This document shows positions 43,360 through 52,469 of a stretch of 64,000 nucleotides of DNA, piece after piece. The DNA lies in NCBI GenBank assembly GCA_021841005.1, contig JAKBVZ010000034.1:1-64000 (forward strand), written 5' to 3'. The notes beneath the pieces were generated by a model. It ran no database searches. It saw only the letters and a list, made by a program, of their open reading frames with translations, and was not told the DNA's origin. The translations under genes were made by a program, and so were the position numbers. Source of the DNA: Actinomycetes bacterium (lineage in GTDB: Bacteria; Actinomycetota; Acidimicrobiia; Acidimicrobiales; JAMCPL01). Position 1 is the first letter of the stretch, and each line of letters starts with the position of its first letter.

Positions 43360-46155
43360 TCAGCCACGCAGGGTAACGCCCAACTCTCGCTCGAGTATGT
43401 CGACACAGTGAGAGTGTATCTCCGCAATCTCGGTATCCATAAGGGTATGATCCAACGATGACAACCTGATCCTGAAAGTGAGGCTGCGATCCCTACCGTC
43501 ATCAAGCCTGTATACATCAATGAGCTTCACGTACTCGAGGCTGTCTCCTGCAGCAGTTCGGAGCAGGCGTGAAATCTTAGCCGCCGCAATCTCTCGCGGG
43601 ACCGTGAAGCACAGGTCGATATCAGTCGATGGGTACCTGCTGATCGGCCTTGCTGCCTCATCCTTCGCTGGGGCTGCATCAAGCAGCAGACCTAGGTCAA
43701 GCTGGAGCCATCCGATCCTTCGCCCATCGGGATGACTTGCTGAAATCCCTCCGGCATGGAAGTGAGCCACCACATCCGGATCCACTTCCCCCACGACTCC
43801 TACAGCAGTGCCCGGTTGCAATGCACTGGCCAGCTCCAGCGATGTTGACGCAGAACCAGCATTGGCATCGCTGTAGACCGGCATGTCACTGCTCACGACC
43901 ACCAGCCCGCTACGGCTGGGATTCAAGCCTGCAAGCGAGTACACCTCCGATGGACCTTCTCTATAGAGTGGTAGCTTATCGGTATAACCCCGCTGGAAAA
44001 TGTCGAAACTCCGCAAGCCAAGCGTATCGCTGATCTCGGAAAGCAGCTGTAATGCTTCGCGCACCCCGTCCTCCGGCCAGGCAAACAGCACGCCGCACAT
44101 CTCCCGTTCGTCCAGCACCTGCGCAATGGACCTTGCAAGAGCCTTATTCACGCGGTCCGCATTGGGATACGGGAATATCCGACCAATCTCGAAAAGCCGG
44201 ACAGCATCCTCACGCCTTTCGATATTGTAGGCTGCGGACCGCAACAAACCCGGAAGAAGGCTGCGCCGGAGAACCGATTCTTCTGTATTCAGCGGATTCT
44301 CGACAGCGACATCCATCCCACGCAAACCGATAGCCAGATGGCTCTCAGGATCTACAATGGAAGGGCACCACGCCTCGAATGCACCCATGCCGGCAACAAT
44401 CTCACGCAGCAGTCTCCGGCGGCGCTGGTAACCGGTCAACCGCCCGACCCTGGGAGAACGCGGGCGGCGGGGAACGATGCTGGAATAGCCGGTATGCCTG
44501 GCAACCTCCTCGGCCACATCGGCCTCTCGGAGGACATCCGGACGGTAAGATGGGGGCACCACCTCGATGACGTCGCCCGATGAGCCTGGGATGCCTGCAG
44601 GCAACATGGTACATTTGAAGCCGATACGTTCCAGCCGATCCATGATGACCTGAGTCGCCAGATCGGTCCCGAGTAGCCCATTCAGCCTTGAGATGCTCAC
44701 CCTGATTGGCACGGTGCGGGGTAAATCACCCCTGGTATCCAAGCTGCCAAGATATACCACAGGCCGTCCGGCAATGCCCGCTGGCGTTGTATCACCTGGA
44801 CCATTCCCGTAGCTGGACGCCATCACATCACCGGAAGTATCCTCGTAGGTCTTTAGCAAGATATCGTAGAAGCGCCGTACTGCCCGTCCTATTGCATAGG
44901 GATCACAACCGCGCTCGAACCTCACCGATGCCTCTGAGCGAAGGGCCAGGCGCTTGGATGTACGCGATATTGCCATCGGCTGGAAGTATGCCGCTTCGAG
45001 CAGTATATTGCGGGTGGATACCGATATTTCGGTGCTAGCCCCACCCATAATGCCGGCAATGCCGATGAGAATATCGTCACCATCACATATCACGCAATCA
45101 CGCAGATCATCACCTGGACCGGTGGACCTGGAACCCAGCACACGTTCCACGCCGTCTAGGGTAACTACCTTCTCGCCTCTCCGGGCCGCCCTAACCCTGA
45201 TCGTACGATCAGCAAGAAGATCCAGGTCGTAAGGGTGAGTGGGCTGGCCCAATTCAAGCATTACGTAGTTCGAAGTATCGACAACATTGTTGATCGGGCG
45301 CATGCCTGCCAGTGCAAGACGTCGAGCAAGCCACGAAGGTGATTCTTTTACCGAAACAACACCGAACACGCTGGCGGTGAATCGCGGACAGAGGTCCGTG
45401 CCCGTCACCACTACCTGGGCAACGGAGCCATTGGTTGGAGCACCGGCAGGAAGCGCATCTTCAGTGTAGATGTCGCGTAGAACGATATCATCTCCATGGG
45501 TGCCGCCATTACCGGCGGCAGGGCTTCCCTCGCCATCGAACCGTCCATCCCATCCGCCCCAGCCGCTGCCATCAAGCCAATGATCGTAAAGGGCAATACC
45601 CATCCTGGCGGCAAGATCACGGGCTACTCCGAATATGGACAGTGCATCGGGGCGGTTCCCTTCCAGGGCAAGATCGAATACGGTATCCTTCTGTATCCCG
45701 ATGGCTTCGGGCAACGATGTTCCTGGAGACACCGTATCCTGATTACCCAGAACCAGAAGACCCTCCTTATCTTCCGACAATCCAAGCTCATACGCGGAAC
45801 ATAGCATGCCCCTCGATTCGACCCCCCGTATCTTCCTCGCCGCTATTTCCATGCCTACCGGCAAGACCGTTCCAACAGGCGCCAACGCCACATGATCGCC
45901 TATGGAGAAGTTCCATGCACCGCAGACAATCCGCTCCTCTCCGCGGCCTGCATCCACGGTTATGCTCCTGACCTTTTCCGCCCCCGGTATTGGGGCTATG
46001 TCAAGCACCTTCGCCACAAGCACACCATCCAGCCCGTCTCCAATACGATCAATACCCTCGACCACCAAGCCGAGTTCGGAGAGGGTATCCGCAAGCACCG
46101 ACACATCTTGCTCGAACGGCGCAAAATCTCTGAGCCAGGACAGGGGCACCTTCAT
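43360..46155 (-). CDS. pheT: Phenylalanyl-tRNA synthetase beta subunit
   Basis: The 931 residues include MKVPLSWLRDFAPF, the tRNA-binding EMAP-like domain (about 40-150, ITVDAGRGEERIVCGAWN), B3/B4 editing and B5 domains (PINNVVDTSNYVMLELGQPTHPYD split over the usual region), and a C-terminal anticodon-binding domain (RYPSTDIDLCFTVP). It is roughly 100 residues longer than typical; a Gly/Asp-rich insert lies near 210-240. It is separated from pheS by 383 bp, whereas the pair usually abuts. Confidence 0.95.
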   Translation of the reverse strand: MKVPLSWLRDFAPFEQDVSVLADTLSELGLVVEGIDRIGDGLDGVLVAKVLDIAPIPGAEKVRSITVDAGRGEERIVCGAWNFSIGDHVALAPVGTVLPVGMEIAARKIRGVESRGMLCSAYELGLSEDKEGLLVLGNQDTVSPGTSLPEAIGIQKDTVFDLALEGNRPDALSIFGVARDLAARMGIALYDHWLDGSGWGGWDGRFDGEGSPAAGNGGTHGDDIVLRDIYTEDALPAGAPTNGSVAQVVVTGTDLCPRFTASVFGVVSVKESPSWLARRLALAGMRPINNVVDTSNYVMLELGQPTHPYDLDLLADRTIRVRAARRGEKVVTLDGVERVLGSRSTGPGDDLRDCVICDGDDILIGIAGIMGGASTEISVSTRNILLEAAYFQPMAISRTSKRLALRSEASVRFERGCDPYAIGRAVRRFYDILLKTYEDTSGDVMASSYGNGPGDTTPAGIAGRPVVYLGSLDTRGDLPRTVPIRVSISRLNGLLGTDLATQVIMDRLERIGFKCTMLPAGIPGSSGDVIEVVPPSYRPDVLREADVAEEVARHTGYSSIVPRRPRSPRVGRLTGYQRRRRLLREIVAGMGAFEAWCPSIVDPESHLAIGLRGMDVAVENPLNTEESVLRRSLLPGLLRSAAYNIERREDAVRLFEIGRIFPYPNADRVNKALARSIAQVLDEREMCGVLFAWPEDGVREALQLLSEISDTLGLRSFDIFQRGYTDKLPLYREGPSEVYSLAGLNPSRSGLVVVSSDMPVYSDANAGSASTSLELASALQPGTAVGVVGEVDPDVVAHFHAGGISASHPDGRRIGWLQLDLGLLLDAAPAKDEAARPISRYPSTDIDLCFTVPREIAAAKISRLLRTAAGDSLEYVKLIDVYRLDDGRDRSLTFRIRLSSLDHTLMDTEIAEIHSHCVDILERELGVTLRG

Positions 46156-46538
46156 GGGTGATACCCCAAGACACCGCTGCAAGAATCTCCAAACGTGGGC
46201 GGGTAAGTTTCCATAGACTCATTCATAGACAATACCTCGCATCACGATAGTAAATATCATCATCCACTGTGGGGCACTGGACCATTATCGGTCGAGGCAT
46301 CATGTGCCCCGGAACGCGATGATCCATATCGGTATCCACCCCGCGACATCCAAGAATGAGGCAAGCCATCAGGCTGCCGGCCACCGTACGATGCGTAGCC
46401 ATGGATGGTGCAGCCAGTTGCGTGCGGCCGGCACTCAATGCACCGGGCATCATCACATCTGCCTCATCAGATCTGCCTCATCGTTCGAGAGTACTTGTTG
46501 GGCAAGTGGGGTAAGAACGCTCATCACACCAGGCATCG
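46156..46538. other. Gene-free spacer between pheS and pheT
   Basis: No gene or RNA is recognisable. The right part has repeat copies of the pheS 3' end. A 77-codon minus-strand frame (46223-46456) starts inside those repeats and resembles nothing known. Confidence 0.55.
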
Positions 46539-46554
46539 TCAGATCTGCCTCATC
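46441..46554. repeat. Repeat copies of the pheS 3' end
   Basis: The 16-mer TCAGATCTGCCTCATC at 46539-46554 covers the pheS stop (46539-46541) and last codons. It recurs at 46467-46482 (period 72 bp), with a one-mismatch third copy at 46453-46468. A longer block, 46441-46468, matches 46527-46554 with a few differences. Confidence 0.86.
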
Positions 46555-47582
46555 CATCTATAATCATTCTCCTGCAGCACTCTCATGTCGGGGATCTGGT
46601 AACGCATCTGCGCGCAGCGGTCAATCCCGAAACCAAATGCAAAACCACTCCATCGTTCAGTGTCTATGCCCACCGCCTCGAATACAGCCGGGTGCACCAT
46701 CCCACAGCCGCCCAGTTCGATCCAGCCAGTATGCGAACAGGTCCTGCACCCCTCACCCCTGCATATGGCACATGTGACCTCGAACTCAGCAGAGGGCTCT
46801 GTAAACGGAAAATATGATGGCCTCAGCCGGGAATGCATGCCGGAGCCAAAATAGGCACCAGTAAAATCTTCGATGGTTCCCGCCAGATTTGCAAAACTTA
46901 TACCCTCATCCACCACCAGCCCCTCGATCTGGTGAAATGCAGGAAGATGCCTGGAATCAGGGGTATCCCTGCGGTAACATCGCCCCGGCATGACCGCATA
47001 GATCGGAAGTTCTCCAGATTCCATCACGTGTATCTGTGTCGGCGAGGTGTGGGTCCTCAACAGTACAGTTTCGGGATCTCCCAATCTCAGATAAAAAGTG
47101 TCCCACATGCCTCTAGCAGGATGGGCAGGAGGAATGTTCAGCGCCTCGAAGTTGTACCAATCGGTCTCCACCTCGGGACCCTCCACCACGTCGAAACCCA
47201 TTCCAACAAACACGTCTTCGAGCTCATCTCTCGTACGCTGGACAAGCTGCAAATGGCCTCGTTGCGGAGCGACAACCTCAGCCCATTCGGTAAGATCAAG
47301 CCTGTCGGCCTCGATTCGTTTTGTACGTGCATTTTCCTCGATGACCTTGCGCTGCCGGTCAACGCTCTGTTCAATCTCCTTACGGGCTCCCTCTATGGCC
47401 GCGCCAAGAGACCGCCTTGCGTCCTCTGCCATCTTGCCGAGAGAGGACCTGGCCATACCAAGCGCTGATCCCTTGCCAAGTAGGCTATTGCGCAATCTCG
47501 CCAGAGCGTCCAGATCCGAAACAGCGGCAATTGCCGACTGGGCCTCCTGGACGATTCTCTCCACATCTACATCCTTCCCCAT
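46539..47582 (-). CDS. pheS: Phenylalanyl-tRNA synthetase alpha subunit
   Basis: Catalytic class II subunit. The 347 residues have an N-terminal coiled coil (about 1-90), motif 2 region FHQIEGLVVDEGISFANL, RPSYFPFTEPSAEFEV, and motif 3 GFAFGFGIDRCAQM near the C-terminus. The ATG at 47582 lies one base after the trmH stop. The frame is also open upstream over a doubled 15-bp unit (TACTCCACTGCTGCG) shared with the end of trmH; a GTG or ATG there would add up to 14 residues. Confidence 0.94.
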   Translation of the reverse strand: MGKDVDVERIVQEAQSAIAAVSDLDALARLRNSLLGKGSALGMARSSLGKMAEDARRSLGAAIEGARKEIEQSVDRQRKVIEENARTKRIEADRLDLTEWAEVVAPQRGHLQLVQRTRDELEDVFVGMGFDVVEGPEVETDWYNFEALNIPPAHPARGMWDTFYLRLGDPETVLLRTHTSPTQIHVMESGELPIYAVMPGRCYRRDTPDSRHLPAFHQIEGLVVDEGISFANLAGTIEDFTGAYFGSGMHSRLRPSYFPFTEPSAEFEVTCAICRGEGCRTCSHTGWIELGGCGMVHPAVFEAVGIDTERWSGFAFGFGIDRCAQMRYQIPDMRVLQENDYRWMRQI

Positions 47583-47583
47583 G

Positions 47584-48453
47584 TCAATTTCCACTGCTGC
47601 GTACTCCACTGCTGCGTACTCCACGCTGCCGGACGGCCTCGAAACACAAAACTGCGCATGCAGTCGCCACGTTCAACGACTCAACCTCGTTTGCAAGCGG
47701 CACGGTCACCATGGCATCCATATGACGAGCTATGTTACCAGGTAATCCACTGCCCTCATTTCCCAATACCAGCGCAAAGGGATCCTCAAAGGGATACTCC
47801 GTATATGAAATACCTCCAGTTACAGTCGTTCCGACCACAGCCGTACCGTCTCTTTGGAATCGCTCCATGACTTCCATCGTGTCCGCCTCCACAACCGGCA
47901 TGCCGAACACGCTTCCTGCAGAAGACCTCACGGCCTTTGTCGAATATGGATCCGCACAGCCCGGTGTAGCCACGACCGCCCCCGCTCCCGCGGCCATGGC
48001 TACCCGTACTACGGAACCCATGTTTCCGGGATCTCTGACGTCCACGCACACTATCGAGAATGTAGCACCATCCAATGTGGTCATAGACGATTCCGGCCGC
48101 GACACAAGAGCAAGTACCGGCTGCGGCGTCATGGTATCCGAAACACGTTTCCACGCCGCTTCCGACAGCACGCTCACCGGTATACTCCTAGCGGCAGCCA
48201 TTCCGGTCAGCCTGAGAGCATCTGGATCCTCCACGGCATTCTCGTGAAAGTAAAGACCTGTTACCGCTACAGGGGAATAGAGAGCAAGCTCCACCAGTTT
48301 CCATCCTTCGGCCACAAAGAGACCATGCTCTTTACGCGCACTTGCACTCTTCGACAGATCTCTGAGCCTATGGACAGCGCGGTTTCTCGGCGACAAAGGT
48401 TGAGCAACCCGCTCAGTCTCCATGGCGCCCGTTCCGGCCGGTGGTACACTCAT
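47584..48453 (-). CDS. SpoU/TrmH-family RNA 2'-O-methyltransferase
   Basis: SPOUT methyltransferase of about 289 residues. It has an N-terminal substrate-binding domain (about 25-100, RDLSKSASARKEHGLFVAEG) and the knotted SAM-binding domain with VDVRDPGNMGSVVRVA, LVLGNEGSGLP and VPLANEVESLNVATACAV. It is usually encoded between rplT and pheS and is thought to modify rRNA. A GTG at 48477 is an alternative start. The C-terminal GVRSSGVRSSGN comes from a 15-bp duplication at the pheS junction. Confidence 0.9.
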   Translation of the reverse strand: MSVPPAGTGAMETERVAQPLSPRNRAVHRLRDLSKSASARKEHGLFVAEGWKLVELALYSPVAVTGLYFHENAVEDPDALRLTGMAAARSIPVSVLSEAAWKRVSDTMTPQPVLALVSRPESSMTTLDGATFSIVCVDVRDPGNMGSVVRVAMAAGAGAVVATPGCADPYSTKAVRSSAGSVFGMPVVEADTMEVMERFQRDGTAVVGTTVTGGISYTEYPFEDPFALVLGNEGSGLPGNIARHMDAMVTVPLANEVESLNVATACAVLCFEAVRQRGVRSSGVRSSGN

Positions 48454-48490
48454 ACGACTATCCGCTCGCAAAAGCACACCCGACGTCTAA

Positions 48491-48652
48491 GAGGCTCAGC
48501 GGATAGGCACCTCGGGCTCGTCGTCCCCCTGACTTCGCATTGCTGTGTTGTCGTCGTTGTCCATGCACGGAAGCTAGCCCTTCCTTCTCCGCCTTGCACT
48601 GCTCGCCCGGATGAACCCCTCCCTGATCCACGCTGCCTATCCGCTGAGCCTC
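48491..48652. repeat. Dispersed inverted-repeat-bounded element, copy 2
   Basis: A 162-bp element with perfect 19-bp terminal inverted repeats, GAGGCTCAGCGGATAGGCA at 48491-48509 and its complement at 48634-48652. It is related to 12587-12818. Both outer flanks carry TAA next to the repeat, which might be a short target duplication. It lies between rplT and trmH. From 48653 to 48778 I see nothing else. Confidence 0.82.
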
Positions 48653-48778
48653 TAAATGGTTGCGGGTGGAAACCACAGCAATTACGAACACGACGGCAAG
48701 CGCTTGCAAATACATGTTCGACAGCTAAACGGTTACGGCTAACGATGGCGCAACAGCGCAGAAGTGCAAGCTCCGATA

Positions 48779-49141
48779 TCAGGTCGAGGACGGGCCAGAC
48801 TTCACTATATCGATCAGTTTGCCAAAGGTCTCGCCATCCCTTACTGCAATGTCTGCAAGAGATTTCCGGTCGAGATCAATGCCGACCCTATTCAAGCCTG
48901 AAATGAACTTACTGTACGACAATCCGTGCTCCCGCGAAGCTGCGTTGATTCTCTGTATCCACAACTTGCGGAAGTCGCCTTTCCTGGCTCGCCTGTCCCT
49001 GTAGGCATACTGGCCGGCATGCATGACAGCCTCATTCGCCGACTTGAAGGTACGGCTACGCTCGCCATAGTAACCTTTAGCCTGTTCCAGTATTGCGCGA
49101 TGGTGTTTTCTCCCATGTACTCCACGCTTTACCCTTGCCAT
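48779..49141 (-). CDS. rplT: 50S ribosomal protein L20
   Basis: The 120 residues start [18 protein letters not shown] and contain [38 protein letters not shown] and [11 protein letters not shown], the standard L20 pattern. It is part of infC-rpmI-rplT, which in many bacteria is autoregulated by L20; no leader structure could be confirmed here. Confidence 0.97.
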   Translation of the reverse strand: MARVKRGVHGRKHHRAILEQAKGYYGERSRTFKSANEAVMHAGQYAYRDRRARKGDFRKLWIQRINAASREHGLSYSKFISGLNRVGIDLDRKSLADIAVRDGETFGKLIDIVKSGPSST

Positions 49142-49257
49142 CTGTGGTTTTCCTCCTAGCTTGCGAGCCCGTCACTGCGAGCCTGCTCATCCTCGAACTT
49201 ATCCTCGGTACAATACAATATTAAAACTACTCACGACGTTACCGTCGCGCGCACGAG

Positions 49258-49452
49258 CTAAAGCCCGAGCAAGCGCCTCGCTTCCCTCCGGTCGCCGCTG
49301 GACAATTCCGACTCATGTCCCAGCCGCCTCAACCTCTTCGAATTCTTCTTCGCCAGTAAATGCGAACGCATGGCGTGCCTGCGCATGAGCTTGCCGCGTC
49401 CTGTGACTCTGAAGCGTGCCGCCGCTCCGCTATGGGTCTTCATCTTGGGCAT
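49258..49452 (-). CDS. rpmI: 50S ribosomal protein L35
   Basis: The 64 residues begin [20 protein letters not shown] and include [15 protein letters not shown], diagnostic of L35. It lies between infC (40 bp) and rplT (116 bp). Confidence 0.97.
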   Translation of the reverse strand: MPKMKTHSGAAARFRVTGRGKLMRRHAMRSHLLAKKNSKRLRRLGHESELSSGDRREARRLLGL

Positions 49453-49492
49453 ACCTATAGTTTCCTTTCAGCTGTTCTGAACAATATAGCAC

Positions 49493-50212
49493 TCATAGAC
49501 CAAGTGAAATACCGGCACCCCCGGCACCCCCAATGTCCTCTGCTTGCTTCCCATTGCCTTTCACTTGTATCCCGCCGCCAACCGTAGCGGCCTCGCCAAT
49601 CTGGAGACGCTTGCCATTGCTGTGAGCCGCATCTTCAACCTCCGCTATACTTGCATCACCCTCGGCTGGACTGGATACATGCTTCCGCTGCCTGTCCGGT
49701 GCGAGAATCATCACCATATTCTTGCCATCCAACTTGGCCTCGTTCTCCACCTTGGCAATCGATGCCACCCGTTCGAGAACGCCGTCCAGTATCTTCTTGC
49801 CAAGTTCCGGATACACCACCTCCCGGCCTCTGAACATAATGGTCACCTTGACCTTATGGCCTTCCAGTAGAAACTTCTCAACTTGTCTGGTCTTGGTATC
49901 GAAGTCACCCGAACCAATTTTCGGCCGGTACTTCATCTCTTTGAGAACAGCACTCGACCCCTTGCGCTTTGTCTCACGCGCTTTCTGCTCAGTGTCAAAC
50001 TTGTACTTACCGTAATCCATGAGCCGGCAAACCGGAGGGTCAGCCAGAGGAGCCACCTCCACAAGATCCAGATCGTACCTTCTTGCCATGGACATTGCCT
50101 CAGCGGTAGACTTGATTCCAAGCTGTTTCCCATCCGCACCGACAAGGCGGACTTGGCGCACCTTGATGTCTTGGTTGACTCTTATGCCATTCTCTTTTGT
50201 GGTAGTCGCTAT
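49493..50212 (-). CDS. infC: Translation initiation factor IF-3, probable AUA start
   Basis: IF-3 of 239 residues. The N-terminal domain (about 8-80, NGIRVNQDIKVRQVRLVG) continues upstream of the first ATG/GTG, so the usual start codons would truncate it. The only well-placed codon is ATA at 50210-50212, seven bases after a Shine-Dalgarno AAGGAG (50220-50225). infC genes are known for non-canonical starts, mostly AUU, that allow IF-3 autoregulation. The C-terminal domain (VKVTIMFRGREVVYPELG, MVMILAPDRQ) is followed by about 60 extra residues ending in a Gly-rich repeat. Confidence 0.92.
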   Translation of the reverse strand: MATTTKENGIRVNQDIKVRQVRLVGADGKQLGIKSTAEAMSMARRYDLDLVEVAPLADPPVCRLMDYGKYKFDTEQKARETKRKGSSAVLKEMKYRPKIGSGDFDTKTRQVEKFLLEGHKVKVTIMFRGREVVYPELGKKILDGVLERVASIAKVENEAKLDGKNMVMILAPDRQRKHVSSPAEGDASIAEVEDAAHSNGKRLQIGEAATVGGGIQVKGNGKQAEDIGGAGGAGISLGL

Positions 50213-50225
50213 TGACAGTCTCCTT
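50210..50225 (-). promoter_or_regulatory. infC ribosome-binding site and ATA start codon
   Basis: AAGGAG at 50220-50225, a 7-bp spacer and ATA at 50210-50212 on the minus strand. The codons that follow encode the conserved IF-3 N-terminus, and the frame has no nearer ATG, GTG or TTG upstream of that conserved part. Confidence 0.72.
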
Positions 50226-50430
50226 AATCCCTGGTTCGCTGCAAGTGTCTCAATTGTTTCGTTTCAATCCACGCCCACCCTTACGAGTGGATGGTACAAT
50301 CTTATACAATACATCTCCGTAGAGTACAACTTCATCATCACCGTATTCAACATCACCGTACGGTACTTTTCCATACAGTGCAGAGCGTCCTCTGTTTTCT
50401 CCGACGCTTTTCCCGTCCTCTACAAGATAC

Positions 50431-50436
50431 TACACT
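50431..50436 (+). promoter_or_regulatory. -10 element of the DUF1844 gene
   Basis: TACACT ends seven bases before the ATG at 50444, consistent with a leaderless start. The -35 is weak. Confidence 0.42.
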
Positions 50437-50443
50437 AGCAGGT

Positions 50444-50968
50444 ATGAGTACGCTATGGACACCTGAAGGAGAATGGCCGGTCGGTAATCCCAGCCCTACA
50501 CAGCCCGATACGCAGCCCCACGCACAGCCATCATCACACACCCGTAATGACTCGATGCAGGAGGCGTCAGCAAATCGGGCACAGTCCCATACACAAACCG
50601 TCACCAGCGAATCCCGTGCAACTTCCACAACCACCAGCGCTTACGCACAATCCGCTTCCTCCACGGACGCCCCGGAACAGGTGGATGCCGAGATGGAACG
50701 GCTCCGTCACGAGCTGGCAAATACGCCCGCCGAGGTTGTCGTTTCCAACCACGCCTATGGATTGTTCGAACTCGCCGCCGTATATCTCTCCGAGAAGCCG
50801 CCCAAGCTGCCCGAGGCACAGCTGGCCATTGACGCTCTCGGTGGCCTTGTAACCGGAGCAAGGGGTAGGCTTGGAGATTCGGAAAAGACCATAGAGGATG
50901 CTCTGGCTCAGATAAGACTCGCTTATCTCCAGATATCCAAGTCACAACCGGCCGATGACGGTGCCTAA
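50444..50968 (+). CDS. DUF1844 domain protein
   Basis: The 174 residues have a Ser/Thr/Gln/Pro-rich N-terminal half (about 1-90) and a C-terminal DUF1844 domain containing SNHAYGLFELAAVYLSEKP, the AIDALGGLVTGARGRLG segment and LAQIRLAYLQISK. The family is helical and of unknown function. It is divergent from infC, a position common for this family in actinobacteria. Confidence 0.85.
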   Translation: MSTLWTPEGEWPVGNPSPTQPDTQPHAQPSSHTRNDSMQEASANRAQSHTQTVTSESRATSTTTSAYAQSASSTDAPEQVDAEMERLRHELANTPAEVVVSNHAYGLFELAAVYLSEKPPKLPEAQLAIDALGGLVTGARGRLGDSEKTIEDALAQIRLAYLQISKSQPADDGA

Positions 50969-50981
50969 ACCATCCCAGTCA

Positions 50982-51016
50982 ATTGACTTGCTCCGACCTA
51001 TTGACTTGCTCCGACC
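50982..51016. repeat. 17-bp doubled unit downstream of the DUF1844 gene
   Basis: ATTGACTTGCTCCGACC occurs at 50982-50998 and 51000-51016, just after the DUF1844 stop and before tyrS. Confidence 0.88.
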
Positions 51017-51076
51017 CGCTGGGCAGGCACAGCGTTGCCAGGCAAGGGCCACCATCAGTGTCGTGACTCCAGAACT

Positions 51077-52366
51077 ATGAAGCTTTCTCATGACCTTAAA
51101 TATCGCGGGCTCATATACCAGGTGACGTCCCCAGACCTGCTTGACATACTGGACGGGTCTGACCCCTCGAGTACCCAGGAGCTTACGTGCTATGCAGGAT
51201 TCGATCCCACGGCAGCCAGCCTCCACCTCGGCAACCTCATGCAAATCCAGCTCCTGCGAAGGCTGCAACTGGCCGGCATCCAGGTAATTGCACTAGCGGG
51301 GGGAGGAACCGGACTTATTGGTGATCCATCTGGAAAGGCATCCGAGCGACCCATGATGAGCCTGGATGCACACCGGGCCAATCTCGAACGCATCACCCTG
51401 CAGCTGGGCAACCTGCTTGATCTCTCCAGGGGAACCGCTACGGTGCTGGACAACTCCGAATGGTTGGTCCCCCTGAAGCTGGTGGACTTCCTGCGAGACA
51501 TCGGTAAACACTTTACAGTTAGCCAGATGACAGCCAAGGAGTCAGTAAAGAGCCGTCTTGGCAGGCCCGATCAGGGAATGTCGTTTACGGAGTTCACCTA
51601 CATGCTGCTGCAGGCGTACGACTTTCTACATCTGTTTGACAATTACAATTGCCGTCTCCAAACCGGAGCCAGCGATCAATGGGGAAATATTACGATGGGT
51701 GTAGAGCTTATCGGCAGGGTACGTAAAACCACGGCATACGGCTTGACCACTCCCCTCCTACTCCGAGCGGATGGCTCGAAATTCGGCAAGACCGAAGATG
51801 GGACGATCTGGTTGGACCCAGCACTTACCAGCCCATACCAGATGTACCAGTACCTTGTGCGGGTGGAGGACGCCGAAGTTGTGTCCTATCTTAAGCTTCT
51901 CACATTCCTGACGCATGAAGACATAGATGCCCTCGAGGAGGCCACTAGGACAAGGCCTGAGAAAAGAGAGGCCCAGACCGTACTCGCCCGGGAGATATGC
52001 ACAATCGTGCATGGAGAAGATCGGGCTCACCGCGCTGAGTTGTCGTCAAGCGCCATCTTCAGCGAGAAGGTACGTGCTCTTGACGAGCAAGCATTTACCG
52101 AGGTGTTTGCGGATACGCCTCACACTATTGTCTCCAGAGCGGCTTTGGACGGTAATGGGTACGACATAGTGGATGCGCTGGTAATTACGGGACTCGTACC
52201 CTCGAAAGGCAGGGCGCGTGCGAACCTGGAACAAGGTGGTGTATATCTCAACAATAAGCGCGTGCACGCTCCCGGTGGTTCGATCACCGAAGATGACCTC
52301 ATCCACGGTAGGTTCGCCCTCGTGAGGCGTGGAAAGAAGGATTACCACATACTGGAGTTCCTGTGA
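51077..52366 (+). CDS. tyrS: Tyrosyl-tRNA synthetase
   Basis: Class I aminoacyl-tRNA synthetase of 429 residues. It shows YAGFDPTAASLHLGNL (HIGH motif as LHLG), QTGASDQWGNITMGVELI, the KMSKS equivalent SKFGKTEDGTIW, and a C-terminal S4 RNA-binding domain (GRARANLEQGGVYLNNKRV). The start MKLSHDLKYRG is used; the 14 codons upstream are unconserved. Confidence 0.95.
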   Translation: MKLSHDLKYRGLIYQVTSPDLLDILDGSDPSSTQELTCYAGFDPTAASLHLGNLMQIQLLRRLQLAGIQVIALAGGGTGLIGDPSGKASERPMMSLDAHRANLERITLQLGNLLDLSRGTATVLDNSEWLVPLKLVDFLRDIGKHFTVSQMTAKESVKSRLGRPDQGMSFTEFTYMLLQAYDFLHLFDNYNCRLQTGASDQWGNITMGVELIGRVRKTTAYGLTTPLLLRADGSKFGKTEDGTIWLDPALTSPYQMYQYLVRVEDAEVVSYLKLLTFLTHEDIDALEEATRTRPEKREAQTVLAREICTIVHGEDRAHRAELSSSAIFSEKVRALDEQAFTEVFADTPHTIVSRAALDGNGYDIVDALVITGLVPSKGRARANLEQGGVYLNNKRVHAPGGSITEDDLIHGRFALVRRGKKDYHILEFL

Positions 52367-52367
52367 A

Positions 52368-52463
52368 ATGTCCCTAACCCTGATCGAATATATCGCTTCG
52401 ATGTCCATCGTGGTCGCAGCGCTCGGAATAGCATTCCTCGTGATATTCTGGCACCACGGCTGA
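52368..52463 (+). CDS. Small single-pass membrane protein, 31 residues
   Basis: An ATG one base after the tyrS stop opens a frame for MSLTLIEYIASM followed by a hydrophobic helix (about 12-27) and a WHHG end. There is no recognised family. It may be translated by re-initiation after tyrS. It ends just before the convergent ald stop. The hydrophobic, charge-flanked build supports a real peptide, but length alone gives little statistical support. Confidence 0.45.
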   Translation: MSLTLIEYIASMSIVVAALGIAFLVIFWHHG

Positions 52464-52469
52464 GGTGGA

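Noticed and set aside
46223-46456. 77-codon frame in the pheS-pheT spacer
   Set aside because: It begins within duplicated pheS end sequence and has no family resemblance.
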